The notes under the pieces are model-generated. The model was not told the origin of the DNA and ran no database searches. It saw nothing but the letters and a program-made list of their open reading frames with translations. From Streptomyces sp. CC53 (GTDB lineage Bacteria; Actinomycetota; Actinomycetes; Streptomycetales; Streptomycetaceae), in NCBI RefSeq assembly GCF_001865245.1, contig NZ_MKXB01000193.1:1-51448 (forward strand): DNA of 51,448 bases, given 5' to 3'. Position 1 is the first letter of the stretch. Every line of letters starts with the position of its first letter. Positions 16,989-25,005 of the stretch are shown piece after piece. The translations under genes were made by a program, and so were the position numbers.

Positions 16989-18416
16989 ATGCGCCGTTCC
17001 AAAATCGTCTGCACACTGGGCCCCGCCGTCGACTCCTACGAGCAGCTGAAAGCGCTCATCGAGGCCGGCATGAACGTGGCCCGCTTCAACATGAGCCACG
17101 GCACCCACACGGAGCACGAGGAGCGGTACCACCGCCTCCGCAAGGCGGCCGCGGACTCCGGGCGCGCCGTGGGCGTGCTCGCCGACCTCCAGGGGCCGAA
17201 GATCCGCCTGGAGACCTTCGCCGAGGGGCCGGTCGAGCTGGTCCGCGGCGACGAGTTCACCATCACCACCGAGGACGTCCTCGGTGACAAGTCCATCTGC
17301 GGCACCACCTACAAGGGCCTGCCCGGAGACGTCGCCAAGGGCGACCAGGTCCTGATCAACGACGGCAACGTCGAGCTGAAGGTCCTGGAGGTGGAGGGCC
17401 CCCGCGTCCGGACCATCGTCATCGAGGGCGGCGTCGTCTCCGACCACAAGGGCATCAACCTGCCCGGCGCGGCGGTCAACGTGCCCGCGCTCTCCGAGAA
17501 GGACATCGAGGACCTGCGCTTCGCACTGCGCATGGGCTGCGACATGGTGGCCCTGTCCTTCGTGCGGGACGCGGACGACGTCAAGGACGTCCACCGGGTG
17601 ATGGACGAGGTGGGCCGCCGCGTCCCCGTCATCGCGAAGGTGGAGAAGCCGCAGGCGGTGGCCAACATGCAGGCCGTCGTGATGGCGTTCGACGGTGTCA
17701 TGGTGGCCCGCGGCGACCTGGCGGTCGAGTACCCGCTGGAGAAGGTCCCGATGGTGCAGAAGCGGCTCGTCGAGCTGTGCCGCCGCAACGCCAAGCCGGT
17801 GATCGTGGCGACCCAGATGATGGAGTCGATGATCACCAACTCCCGCCCCACCCGCGCCGAGGCGTCCGACGTCGCCAACGCGATCCTGGACGGCGCGGAC
17901 GCGGTCATGCTGTCGGCGGAGTCGTCCGTCGGCGCGTACCCGATCGAGACGGTCAAGACCATGTCGAAGATCGTCACGGCGGCCGAGGAGGAGCTCCTCG
18001 CCAAGGGCCTCCAGCCGCTGGTGCAGGGCAAGAAGCCCCGCACGCAGGGCGGTTCGGTGGCCCGGGCGGCCTGCGAGATCGCGGACTTCCTGAGCGGCAA
18101 GGCGCTGATCGCCTTCACCAAGTCCGGTGACACGGCCCGCCGCCTGTCCCGCTACCGCGCGGAGCAGCCGATCCTGGCCTTCACCACCGAGGACGACACC
18201 TGCAACCAGCTCACGCTGAGCTGGGGCGTCGAGTCCTTCGTCGTCCCGCACGTGGACAACACGGACGCGATGGTGGAGCTGGTCGACGCCGAGCTGCTGA
18301 AGCTCCAGCGCTACGGCTCCGGCGACGTCATGATCATCACGGCCGGCTCGCCACCCGGCGTCCCGGGCACCACGAACATGGTCCGCGTCCACCACCTGGG
18401 CAGCAGCACCTCCTGA
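16989..18416 (+). CDS. pyk: Pyruvate kinase
   Basis: 475 aa; phosphoenolpyruvate + ADP to pyruvate + ATP. N-terminal RRSKIVCTLGPAVDS, NMSHGTHTEHEERY, LADLQGPKIRLETF, active-site KVEKPQAVANM, VMVARGDLAVEYPLEKVP (metal binding), ATQMMESMI, and a C-terminal allosteric domain ending in NMVRVHHLG. ATG at 16989 with AGGA about 9 nt upstream. It follows ackA by 123 bp with its own dyad-rich upstream region, so it probably has its own promoter and may also receive pta-ackA readthrough. A long hairpin ends the cluster. Confidence 0.96.
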   Translation: MRRSKIVCTLGPAVDSYEQLKALIEAGMNVARFNMSHGTHTEHEERYHRLRKAAADSGRAVGVLADLQGPKIRLETFAEGPVELVRGDEFTITTEDVLGDKSICGTTYKGLPGDVAKGDQVLINDGNVELKVLEVEGPRVRTIVIEGGVVSDHKGINLPGAAVNVPALSEKDIEDLRFALRMGCDMVALSFVRDADDVKDVHRVMDEVGRRVPVIAKVEKPQAVANMQAVVMAFDGVMVARGDLAVEYPLEKVPMVQKRLVELCRRNAKPVIVATQMMESMITNSRPTRAEASDVANAILDGADAVMLSAESSVGAYPIETVKTMSKIVTAAEEELLAKGLQPLVQGKKPRTQGGSVARAACEIADFLSGKALIAFTKSGDTARRLSRYRAEQPILAFTTEDDTCNQLTLSWGVESFVVPHVDNTDAMVELVDAELLKLQRYGSGDVMIITAGSPPGVPGTTNMVRVHHLGSSTS

Positions 18417-18430
18417 CGCGCACCCCTCGA

Positions 18431-18476
18431 CACGCGTGTGGGCCGCACCCCTTGCCGGGGTGCGGCCCACCGCGTG
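18431..18476. terminator. Long bidirectional hairpin between pyk and the DUF6230 operon
   Basis: Inner arms 18438-18451 and 18457-18470 pair over 14 bp with a 5-nt loop. Outer CACGCG (18431-18436) and CGCGTG (18471-18476) extend the stem past one bulged base. It lies between two convergent stops, 15 bp after pyk and 56 bp before the end of the minus-strand gene, so it serves both. Confidence 0.85.
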
Positions 18477-18531
18477 CATACGGGGCACCGGCGCGCGGGG
18501 GCCGGGCCCGTGCGGGCCGAAGCGCCGCGGG

Positions 18532-19950
18532 TCAGCCCTCGATGTGGTTGTGCAGGCCCGGCACGGTGAGCGTGCCGCCGAACTGGCCGGCCTGGACGAC
18601 CCGTGCCTGGGTGAAGAACGCGAAGGGCACGTCCAGCGGCGGCGGGGAGTCCGGGCTGAAGGTGATCGGGATGATGCCGAAGAGGTTGCCCTTCAGCTCC
18701 TCCGTGTACATGGTCACCGTGCCGTTGCGCAGGGTGGACGTGGAGCCCGGTCGGGACTCCACGTGGGCCTTGCGGCCCTCGCTGTGGACCGTGATCTGGT
18801 GCAGGTCCTTGATGTCCACCTCGGACGCCGTGAACTTGAGCGCCTTCTTCACGGTGCCGCTGCCCGTCCTGACCTCCACGATGCCGTGGTACTTCAGGCC
18901 GCGCAGCGTCAGCAGCGTGCTCTCCAGCCGCCAGGGGTCGTCCGGCAGGTGCGGCAGGCCCGGCTCCAGGTCGGCGTCGGCGAGCGCCTGCGGGTCCAGG
19001 GTCGGACACGGGAAGCGGGGCTTGGCGCCGTCGGGTATCTCCTCGTCCTGCTTCGGGTCCAGGCCCTTGACGTCGTCGGGCAGCTCCCGGACCTCCGCAC
19101 CCGCCTGGTCGGCGGCGTCCTTGATGGCCCGCTCGACCGGATCGGCCGGGGTGTCCGCCGGCCCGGCCGAGGGCTTCGGCGCGGCAGGGGCCTTCGCGTC
19201 CCCGGACCCCCGCCCCACGGCCGCGTCGTCAGCGGGCTTCGTCTCGGCGGCCTCCGCGTCGGCGGGCTTCGTGTCGGCGGCCGGTGCGACGGAGGGCTGC
19301 TGCGCCGCGTCCCCGGCCTGCGGCCCCTCCTCGGTCCGCGGCTCGGCGAGCGCGCCGGCTGCCTCCGTGAGGCCGCCGAGGAGGTCGCCGATGGCCTCGC
19401 CGACGCCGAGCGGGTCCAGCGGGTTCCTGGTCTCGGCGGGGGCGGGGGCGCTCGTGGCGGGCGCCGGCTGCGTGGTGGGGCCGGCCGTCCCGGGCTTCGC
19501 GCCCGTACCGGAGCCCGTACCCGTGCCGGCACCCTCGTCCGTGCCGGAGCCCGTGCCCGACCCGTCGTCCCCGCCGGAGCCGGTCCGCGAGGCGGAAGGG
19601 CTCGCGGAAGGCTTCGGCCGCGCGTCCTGCGAGGGACCGGACGAGGGCTTCGGGGAGGCGGACGCCGTCGCCGAAGGCGTCGCCTCCGGCTCCTGCGGCT
19701 CGTCCGGCTGTGTGACGCAGGGGCCGGGGGCGAACGGGATGTCGTTCTCGTCGGCCAGGGCCGGCGGCGGTGTGAGGCTCATCCCGACGAGGACGGCCGT
19801 CGGCATCGCCGCGAGGGCCAGCGCCTTGCCCGCGGGGCCCTGCTGAAGCTTGGTCAGCAGGGACTTACGGGGGGCCGCGTGGCGCGGGCCCCTTCTCGTC
19901 CGCCCGGCGCCCCCGTCGGCGGCCGCCGGCTGCGTTTCGTCACCCCGCAC
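18532..19950 (-). CDS. Pro/Ala/Ser-rich secreted or membrane-anchored protein of the DUF6230 operon
   Basis: 472 aa, third gene of a three-gene operon. Cytoplasmic N terminus (about 1-43), one hydrophobic segment (LALAAMPTAVLVGMSLT), then a roughly 260-residue disordered linker rich in Pro, Ser, Ala, Glu and Gly (for example GTGSGTDEGAGTGTGSGTG), and a C-terminal folded domain of about 160 residues starting near KPRFPCPTLDPQALADADL. That domain repeats beta-type segments such as LTLRGLKYHGIVEVRTGSG and TVTMYTEELKGNLFGIIPIT. Layout suggests a tethered domain held away from the membrane across the wall. GTG at 19950 has GGAGGA just upstream and overlaps the previous gene by 11 bp. Function unknown. 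Confidence 0.8.
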   Translation of the reverse strand: MRGDETQPAAADGGAGRTRRGPRHAAPRKSLLTKLQQGPAGKALALAAMPTAVLVGMSLTPPPALADENDIPFAPGPCVTQPDEPQEPEATPSATASASPKPSSGPSQDARPKPSASPSASRTGSGGDDGSGTGSGTDEGAGTGTGSGTGAKPGTAGPTTQPAPATSAPAPAETRNPLDPLGVGEAIGDLLGGLTEAAGALAEPRTEEGPQAGDAAQQPSVAPAADTKPADAEAAETKPADDAAVGRGSGDAKAPAAPKPSAGPADTPADPVERAIKDAADQAGAEVRELPDDVKGLDPKQDEEIPDGAKPRFPCPTLDPQALADADLEPGLPHLPDDPWRLESTLLTLRGLKYHGIVEVRTGSGTVKKALKFTASEVDIKDLHQITVHSEGRKAHVESRPGSTSTLRNGTVTMYTEELKGNLFGIIPITFSPDSPPPLDVPFAFFTQARVVQAGQFGGTLTVPGLHNHIEG

Positions 19951-20533
19951 TGTTCCTCCCGCCGTTCGCGTCGACGACCGTCGTGTCGGTGCCGTACTGG
20001 GCCGCGGCCTCGGTCGGCGCGGCCGGGCCGGGCGCCGCTCCCGCGGCGGTCCCGGGCATGACCGGGGCGGACGCCTCGGCCGGCTGCTGTGCGTCGGGCT
20101 GCCGGACCTCGGGCAGGCCGGCCTCCGGCTGCCCGGGTGCCCAGGCGAGGGACATGGCGCCGCCGACCAGGGCCAGCAGGAAACCGATGGCCAGACCGCC
20201 GAAGTTGGCGACGGGGATGGACACCAGGCCCAGCAGGATGGAGGCGACGCCGGCGAAGACGCGCACGATGGGCTGGAACCACATCGTCAGGCCCAGGGTG
20301 ACCAGGAGCACCCCGATGATCAGGGAGCCGGCACCTCCGGTCGTCGCCATCGAGAGGGTCATCTGCCCGAGGTGGAGGCTCGCGTAGGGGAAGTACGCGA
20401 TGGGGATTCCGCCCAGCAGGGTGAACAGGCCCGCCCAGAACGGCCGGGTGCCCCGCCAGTCACGGAACCGCCGCTTCAGGACGCGAAGGTAGTGCTCGTT
20501 CTGCTCCGCGGACGCGGCTGACTCGGCGCTCAT
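19940..20533 (-). CDS. DUF6114-family membrane protein
   Basis: 197 aa integral membrane protein. A basic N terminus (LKRRFRDWRGTRPFWAG) precedes about four hydrophobic segments: FTLLGGIPIAYFPY, GGAGSLIIGVLLVTLGLTMW, VRVFAGVASILLGLVSIPVA, LAIGFLLALVGGAMSLAW. The last 60 residues are Pro/Ala-rich and soluble. ATG at 20533 with AGGGAG about 6 nt before. Second gene of the operon; overlaps the downstream gene by 11 bp and follows the DUF6230 gene by 93 bp. Likely the membrane partner of the two exported proteins. Biochemical role unknown. Confidence 0.8.
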   Translation of the reverse strand: MSAESAASAEQNEHYLRVLKRRFRDWRGTRPFWAGLFTLLGGIPIAYFPYASLHLGQMTLSMATTGGAGSLIIGVLLVTLGLTMWFQPIVRVFAGVASILLGLVSIPVANFGGLAIGFLLALVGGAMSLAWAPGQPEAGLPEVRQPDAQQPAEASAPVMPGTAAGAAPGPAAPTEAAAQYGTDTTVVDANGGRNSAG

Positions 20534-20626
20534 GGAAGCTCCCTGGAACTGGCATTGCTGTGTGATGAGGGAGACGGGTGGGCTCGGGCGCCGGAAGCGT
20601 CCTCACCCACCCGCACGGATCACCGG

Positions 20627-21283
20627 TCAGTAGCACTCAACGCCCGCACCCGAGCCCTTGAGAAGCTTCATCTTCAGACCGCTGAGCTGGAACTTGCCGG
20701 CGGTGGTCGCCCACGCCTTCTGCTTCACGCCGGTCAGCTTGGCGCCCTTGGCCTGCTGCGCGAAGCCGTTCTGGTTGATGTTCCTGTCCTTGACGACGGG
20801 CCCCTTGCCGATGCCGGGGTTGTCCGTGTCCTTGGCGGCCATGCCGATGTCGATGTCGTCGAACGTGGCGTCGGCCTCAAGGTCGGTGACGTCGAGGTAC
20901 AGGTTCTGCGCCACGACCGGGTCCTTGTCCCCGGCCGTGAGCTTGAGCGTGATCTTGCCCAGCAGCGGGACGTCGGTCACGACCGACTGGCACATGCCGG
21001 AGATCGTGGCGTCCTTGAACGTCGAGATGGCGACCGGGCGCGGAACCAGGTCGTCACCCTCCTTGACGTTCGCGTAGCCCATGTCGACGCCGCCGTACTG
21101 CGCGAAGCCGGTGCCGTTGAGCTCCTTGGCCGTGACCTTGAACTCCTGGCCGGAGACGGCGAACGACGCCGCCAGGGCGCCCTGGGCGATGCCGACGCCT
21201 ATCGCCGCCGTGGCGGCCACGCTGGGCACCATGACGACGGCGAACCGCTTCCATCTGGTCCCACCGCGAACCTGGGACTGCAT
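20627..21283 (-). CDS. DUF6230-family exported protein
   Basis: 218 aa, first gene of the operon. ATG at 21283 has an excellent AAGGAGGAAT ribosome site. Twin basic stretch and hydrophobic segment RFAVVMVPSVAATAAIGVGI, then an Ala-rich export region ending near ALAASFAVSG, without a lipobox Cys. The mature domain is beta-rich and polar (PVAISTFKDATISGMCQSV, KITLKLTAGDKDPVVAQNLY) with two Cys that could form a disulfide (residues MCQ and VECY). I recall homologues labelled 'cholesterol esterase' in older annotation, but no GxSxG or other hydrolase motif is visible, so I do not use that name. Probably an abundant envelope protein. Confidence 0.8.
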   Translation of the reverse strand: MQSQVRGGTRWKRFAVVMVPSVAATAAIGVGIAQGALAASFAVSGQEFKVTAKELNGTGFAQYGGVDMGYANVKEGDDLVPRPVAISTFKDATISGMCQSVVTDVPLLGKITLKLTAGDKDPVVAQNLYLDVTDLEADATFDDIDIGMAAKDTDNPGIGKGPVVKDRNINQNGFAQQAKGAKLTGVKQKAWATTAGKFQLSGLKMKLLKGSGAGVECY

Positions 21284-21753
21284 AGATTCCTCCTTCTCGG
21301 ACGTACATCTCCGGGAGGGCCCGAGGGCCGTCCTGGGATGGGAGAAGTGCTACGTCCTCGGGAAGGGGAACACCTGCGGGCGAGCGCGGAACCGCGCGAT
21401 CCGACCGACGGCGACCACCCCCGAGCGACGACCAGGGGCCGCTCGGCGCTGGCGCCCGCGGCCCGTTCGGACAGGTCCTGCCGGTGGGCGGGAACCCCCC
21501 TGTCCACGGCCGGCGCGACAGTGCCGCCGGCCTACTCGGTGGGGACCCGGATCCGCGGGCACGGCTGGTTGCCGGGCTCGTGCGGATTCGGACCGAGCGA
21601 CGCCGATCGTGGTCCATTCGGGCCCGGGGCACAAGGGGGTTCGTTACCCGCTAGTAACGGCTCGATAAACCGGCTGCGACGGCGCGGGGCCGCGCAGGTA
21701 CACACCGTGCTACCGACGGGTTCGGCAAAAGGCCATGTATCGCGGAATGGCCG

Positions 21754-21786
21754 GACATAAGAGCGCCGTTGACTTACTGCAAGTAA
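21754..21786 (-). promoter_or_regulatory. Candidate DUF6230 operon promoter with overlapping operator
   Basis: TTGCAG (21782-21777) and TATGTC (21759-21754) are 17 nt apart on the minus strand. The perfect dyad TTACT-GCA-AGTAA (21774-21786) covers the -35, an arrangement expected for repression by a dimeric regulator of TetR or MarR type. Confidence 0.45.
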
Positions 21787-21788
21787 CA

Positions 21789-21826
21789 GCGGCTGCGATT
21801 GCCAAGTTTTGGCAAAGCGCAGCCGC
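21789..21826. terminator. Two-part hairpin downstream of the thioredoxin-like gene
   Basis: Outer arms of 9 bp (21789-21797 and 21818-21826) and inner arms TTGCCAA (21799-21805) and TTGGCAA (21809-21815) around a 3-nt loop. On the minus strand it lies about 100 nt after the thioredoxin stop, so it may end that transcript and insulate the DUF6230 promoter. The inner dyad could instead be an operator. Confidence 0.45.
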
Positions 21827-21924
21827 CGTCCACCGCTCGGCCGCCGCACCGGCGACCCGTCTCACCTCGCGGCTGTCCGCCGCACGGGGTGGTCAAACCA
21901 TCCGGAAAGGGTGGTGAACACCCG

Positions 21925-22896
21925 TCAGAAGAGCACGCGCGCCAGCGCGGCCCTGCCCTTCACGACCCGCGGGTCGTCCGGTCCGACGACCTCGAACAGT
22001 TCCAGCAGCCGCAGCCGCGCCGCCTCCCGGTCGTCGCCGGCCGTGATCCGCACGGTGTCGACCAGCCGCTCGAAGGCGTGCTCCACGTGGCCGCCGACCA
22101 GGTCCAGGTCCGCCACAGCGAGCTGCGCCGCGACGTCCTTCGGGTCCTCGGCGGCGTCCTCGCGCACCTGCTGCGGATCCATGCCCTGGACCCGGCCCAG
22201 GAGTTCCGCCTGAGCCAGACCGAGCTTGGCCTCGCTGTTGCCCGGGTCGTCGACCAGCACGTTCTTGTACGCCTGGACGGCCCCCGCGATGTCGCCGGAG
22301 TCCAGCGCGCGCACCGCGGCCTCCAGCAGGGCGTCGTACGGCCCGGCCGGCGCGACCCGCGCCTCGGCGCCGCCGTCCTCGGCGTCCGCGTCGACGGCGA
22401 TCCCGGTGAGGCCGAAGCGCTGCTCGGCCACCTGGACGAGCTGGTCCAGGGTCTGGCGGATCTGCTCCTCGGGGGCCGCACCCTGGAAGAGTGGCAGGGC
22501 CTGCCCGGCCACCACCGCGAACACGGCGGGGATCCCCTGGATCCCGAACTGCTGCATCAGCATCTGGTTGGCGTCGACGTCGACCTTGGCCAGCACGATC
22601 CGGCCGGCGTACTCGACGGTCAGGCGTTCGAGCAGGGGGCTGAGCTGCTTGCACGGCTGGCACCACTCGGCCCAGAAGTCGAGGACGACCGGCACCTCGG
22701 CCGAGCGCTGCAGGACATCGCGCTCGAAGCCCGCCTCGTCGACGTCGATCACCAGCGCGGACGGCGGCACCGCCGGCGCCCCGCCCTGCCGGGCCGCCTG
22801 GGCCCGCGCCTGCTCCGCCTTCGCCTTGGCCTCTCCGGCCGCCTTCACCGCGGCGAGGTCGACGACGCCGCTCATGGACATGTTCCTAGGCTGCAT
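21925..22896 (-). CDS. Thioredoxin-domain/TPR protein (YbbN/CnoX-like)
   Basis: 323 aa cytoplasmic protein. ATG at 22896 has GGGAGGA about 8 nt upstream; the reading frame goes further but without support. After a helical Ala/Lys-rich N-terminal region (about 1-45) comes a thioredoxin fold with FWAEWCQPCKQLSPLLERL (redox CxxC) and cis-Pro loop GIQGIPAVFAV. The C-terminal half is TPR-like (PYDALLEAAVRALDSGDIAG, PGNSEAKLGLAQAELLG). This architecture is that of CnoX/YbbN, a chaperone-linked thioredoxin protecting client proteins. Unlike E. coli CnoX, the CxxC here is intact, so redox activity is likely. Monocistronic by layout. Confidence 0.88.
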   Translation of the reverse strand: MQPRNMSMSGVVDLAAVKAAGEAKAKAEQARAQAARQGGAPAVPPSALVIDVDEAGFERDVLQRSAEVPVVLDFWAEWCQPCKQLSPLLERLTVEYAGRIVLAKVDVDANQMLMQQFGIQGIPAVFAVVAGQALPLFQGAAPEEQIRQTLDQLVQVAEQRFGLTGIAVDADAEDGGAEARVAPAGPYDALLEAAVRALDSGDIAGAVQAYKNVLVDDPGNSEAKLGLAQAELLGRVQGMDPQQVREDAAEDPKDVAAQLAVADLDLVGGHVEHAFERLVDTVRITAGDDREAARLRLLELFEVVGPDDPRVVKGRAALARVLF

Positions 22897-23138
22897 GGTT
22901 ACATCCTCCCCCCTCCGCGCGCGTGACCGGTACGCCACGGCTGCCGCCGCGGTGTCGGCACCGGGTCCCCACTCGGTGCCTGCAACTGTCGTCTGTCGCC
23001 GCCCGGGCCTCGACCGGCCCTTTCGCTACGGCTCGTAGCGTATCCGCCGGACCCACGGCCCGGCTAGGCACCCCCTGTGAACTGCCCCACACGTGCGGCG
23101 CCGGAACAACAGACCTACTCACCGGTATGGTCGCCGTC

Positions 23139-23789
23139 ATGCGCACCCCCCGCACCGCTCCCCCCGCCGGAGCCCCGGCCCGGCCCGGGCGCCCGCGCAG
23201 CGCCGCTGCCGACACCGCGATCCTGGAGGCGACCCGCGCCGCCCTGGTCGAGCAGGGCTGGTCCAAGCTGTCGCTGAGCGACGTCGCCGCCCGCGCGGGC
23301 GTCGCCAAGACGACCCTCTACCGACGCTGGCCCGGCAAGAGCGAACTGGTCGTCGACGCCGTCGCGGTCCTCTTCGACGAACTGGAGCTGCCCGACCGCG
23401 GCAGCCTCGCCGCCGACATCGAGGGCGTGGTCCACCAGTTCGCCGGCATCCTGCAACGGCCGGAGGCCAAGACGGCGCTCATGGCGGTGGTCGCGGAGTC
23501 CACCCGGGACCGCGCGCTGCGGGACCGCATCCGCGCCTCGATCGTGGACCGGCAGAAGCGCCTGGTCCTGGAGGGCCGGGCCCGCGCCCAGGCCCGCGGC
23601 GAACTGCCCGCGACGGCGGGCACCCAGGAGGACGGCACCGACGACCTCGTCTTCGACGTCATCGCGGGCGCGGTGGTGCACCGCGCCCTGGTGAGCGGCG
23701 AGCCGGTGACCGCGGCGTGGGTGACACGCTTCACGGCCCTGCTCCTCGGCGGGCTCAGCGCGGCGGCTGGCCGGGTCACAGCTCCCTGA
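23139..23789 (+). CDS. TetR-family transcriptional regulator
   Basis: 216 aa from the ATG at 23139 (220 aa if the ATG at 23127 is used). Classical TetR N terminus: ADTAILEATRAALVEQGWSK then VAARAGVAKTTLYRRWPGKS, with a TetR_C-type ligand domain (VVHQFAGILQRPEAKTALMA). TATGGT at 23126-23131 is a good -10 that would start RNA at about 23138-23139, so the second ATG may be leaderless; no ribosome site is visible. Its 3' end overlaps the convergent GNAT gene by 14 bp. Ligand and targets unknown; the closest divergent gene is the thioredoxin/TPR gene. Confidence 0.88.
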   Translation: MRTPRTAPPAGAPARPGRPRSAAADTAILEATRAALVEQGWSKLSLSDVAARAGVAKTTLYRRWPGKSELVVDAVAVLFDELELPDRGSLAADIEGVVHQFAGILQRPEAKTALMAVVAESTRDRALRDRIRASIVDRQKRLVLEGRARAQARGELPATAGTQEDGTDDLVFDVIAGAVVHRALVSGEPVTAAWVTRFTALLLGGLSAAAGRVTAP

Positions 23790-24273
23790 ACATGACGTGC
23801 AGCCCCACGTACCCCTCGACGGGGTGCCGGAACGCGCCGGGGACGGTCCCGACGATCCGGAACCCGAGCCGCTCGTAGAGCCGTACGGCGTGCCGGTTGG
23901 TCTCCACGACGGCGTTGAACTGCATCCCGCGGAAGCCCGCCGCCCGGGCCCAGTCCAAGCTGTCGCACACGAGCGCCCGCCCGACGCCGCGCCCCCCGTG
24001 GTCCGGGTCGACGAGGTAGCTGGCGCCGGCGACGTGGGCGCCGTGGCCGTGCTGGTTGTTGTTCATCTTGGCGGAGCCGACGACGGTGCCGGTGTCGGCG
24101 TCCACGGCCACGACCGTGCGGTTCGGCGGGCGGAGCAGCCACCAGCCGCGGGCCTCGTCCTGCGCCAGGTCCACCGGATAGGTGAAGGTCTCCCCGGCGG
24201 CCATGATCCGCCGGAAGAACGGCCACACGGCGGGCCAGTCGTCGTCGCGGGCCTCTCGGATCTCGATGCGCAT
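23776..24273 (-). CDS. GNAT-family N-acetyltransferase
   Basis: 165 aa. N terminus MRIEIREARDDDWPAVWPFF, then GTVVGSAKMNNNQHGHGAHV (strand beta4), the acetyl-CoA pyrophosphate loop VDPDHGGRGVGRAL, and NAVVETNRHAVRLYERLGFR. This pattern is of phosphinothricin/amino-acid-type acetyltransferases of the L-amino acid acyltransferase group, but the acceptor substrate cannot be read from sequence. ATG at 24273. Convergent with and overlapping the TetR gene by 14 bp; the lipoprotein gene lies 83 bp upstream on the same strand with a hairpin between. Confidence 0.88.
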   Translation of the reverse strand: MRIEIREARDDDWPAVWPFFRRIMAAGETFTYPVDLAQDEARGWWLLRPPNRTVVAVDADTGTVVGSAKMNNNQHGHGAHVAGASYLVDPDHGGRGVGRALVCDSLDWARAAGFRGMQFNAVVETNRHAVRLYERLGFRIVGTVPGAFRHPVEGYVGLHVMFREL

Positions 24274-24297
24274 CGGGTCAGGATGCAGTCCGGTCAC

Positions 24298-24328
24298 GGG
24301 CCCCGCCAGCGGTTTTCCGCCGGGGCCC
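24298..24328 (-). terminator. Hairpin after the lipoprotein gene
   Basis: GGGCCCCG (24298-24305) pairs with CGGGGCCC (24321-24328). Inside, GCGG-TTTT-CCGC (24309-24320) extends the stem past a 3-nt bulge. It lies 28 bp beyond the lipoprotein stop on the minus strand. Confidence 0.5.
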
Positions 24329-24356
24329 CGAGCGCAAAGGGTGCCGCCCCGGGGGC

Positions 24357-24830
24357 CTACCGGGTGTACTCCTCGCCCAGCAGCACGACGTAGACGTCGG
24401 CCCCGGGGTCGTCCTCGTCCTCCGGGACCAGCAGCAGGGAGAGCTCCGGCCCCGCCCCGGCGAACTTGACGGTGACGGACGGGTCGTACTTCTCGCCCGG
24501 GTAGAACTCCGCGGTGGCCGGGCGCTGCGCCGCGGCGCCCCACTGCTCCACCAGCCGCCGCGCGTCGGCGCGTGGATCGCCTTCCTCGGCGGCGAAGTCG
24601 GCGAGCCCTTCGGCGTCCCGCGCCCTGAGCCGCGCAAGGACGTGCTCGGTGACGGCGAGGCTGCCGGGGGTCGGGCGCCCGCTGACGGTCAGTTCGAGCG
24701 GGTCGGTGCCGTTCTTCTGCCGCTCCGGCGTCTTGTCGGTGGAGAAGACGTCGCAACCGCCGACCAGCAGCACCGCGGCCGCCGAGAGGCAGACCGCGCG
24801 ACGTGCGCTGTCACGGGTCCGATGCGTCAT
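24357..24830 (-). CDS. Small lipoprotein of unknown function
   Basis: 157 aa. The signal peptide has a basic start (THRTRDSARR) and a lipobox, AVLLVGGC, with the modified Cys at about 26. The mature part is acidic with GTDPLELTVSGRPTPGSLAV and a C-terminal half (KYDPSVTVKFAGAGPELSLL) that reads like a small alpha/beta domain. No family recognised. ATG at 24830; ribosome site weak. Flanked by icmA and GNAT on the same strand but separated by hairpins on both sides, so probably a single-gene unit. Confidence 0.75.
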   Translation of the reverse strand: MTHRTRDSARRAVCLSAAAVLLVGGCDVFSTDKTPERQKNGTDPLELTVSGRPTPGSLAVTEHVLARLRARDAEGLADFAAEEGDPRADARRLVEQWGAAAQRPATAEFYPGEKYDPSVTVKFAGAGPELSLLLVPEDEDDPGADVYVVLLGEEYTR

Positions 24831-24962
24831 GTGCCCCCCGAGCCGCGGTGAAGTGCCGCCGTACCGGGGCAGAGGGGATGTTACCCCGGCGTAGCGGCGC
24901 TTCCCGGGCCGCCGTGGCCTGGGGCTTCGCGGACCGGGGGAGGCGGCGGCACGGACGCGGAA

Positions 24963-24998
24963 CGGGCCGGGCCCGGCGCTCCCGCCGGACCCGGCCCG
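24963..24998 (-). terminator. icmA terminator hairpin
   Basis: Nine pairs (24963-24971 with 24990-24998), one mismatch, then six pairs (24973-24978 with 24983-24988) closing on a 4-nt loop. It begins 7 bp after the icmA stop on the minus strand. Strong GC hairpin without a T-run. Confidence 0.7.
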
Positions 24999-25005
24999 CA
25001 CCGGC

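Larger units (their letters stand above)
21284..21924. promoter_or_regulatory. 641-bp upstream region of the DUF6230 operon, rich in dyads
   Basis: No convincing gene. It contains GTTAC-N6-GTAAC (21643-21658), TTACT-GCA-AGTAA (21774-21786), a minus-strand promoter candidate (-35 TTGCAG 21782-21777, 17 nt, -10 TATGTC 21759-21754), and a two-part hairpin at 21789-21826 whose inner arms are TTGCCAA and TTGGCAA. The part 21640-21830 is clearly less GC-rich than its surroundings. If RNA starts near 21747, the operon has a leader of about 460 nt. Confidence 0.55.

Noticed and set aside
20627..21283. Cholesterol esterase annotation for the DUF6230 protein
   Set aside because: Remembered from old annotation only; no GxSxG, GDSL or other hydrolase motif can be seen.
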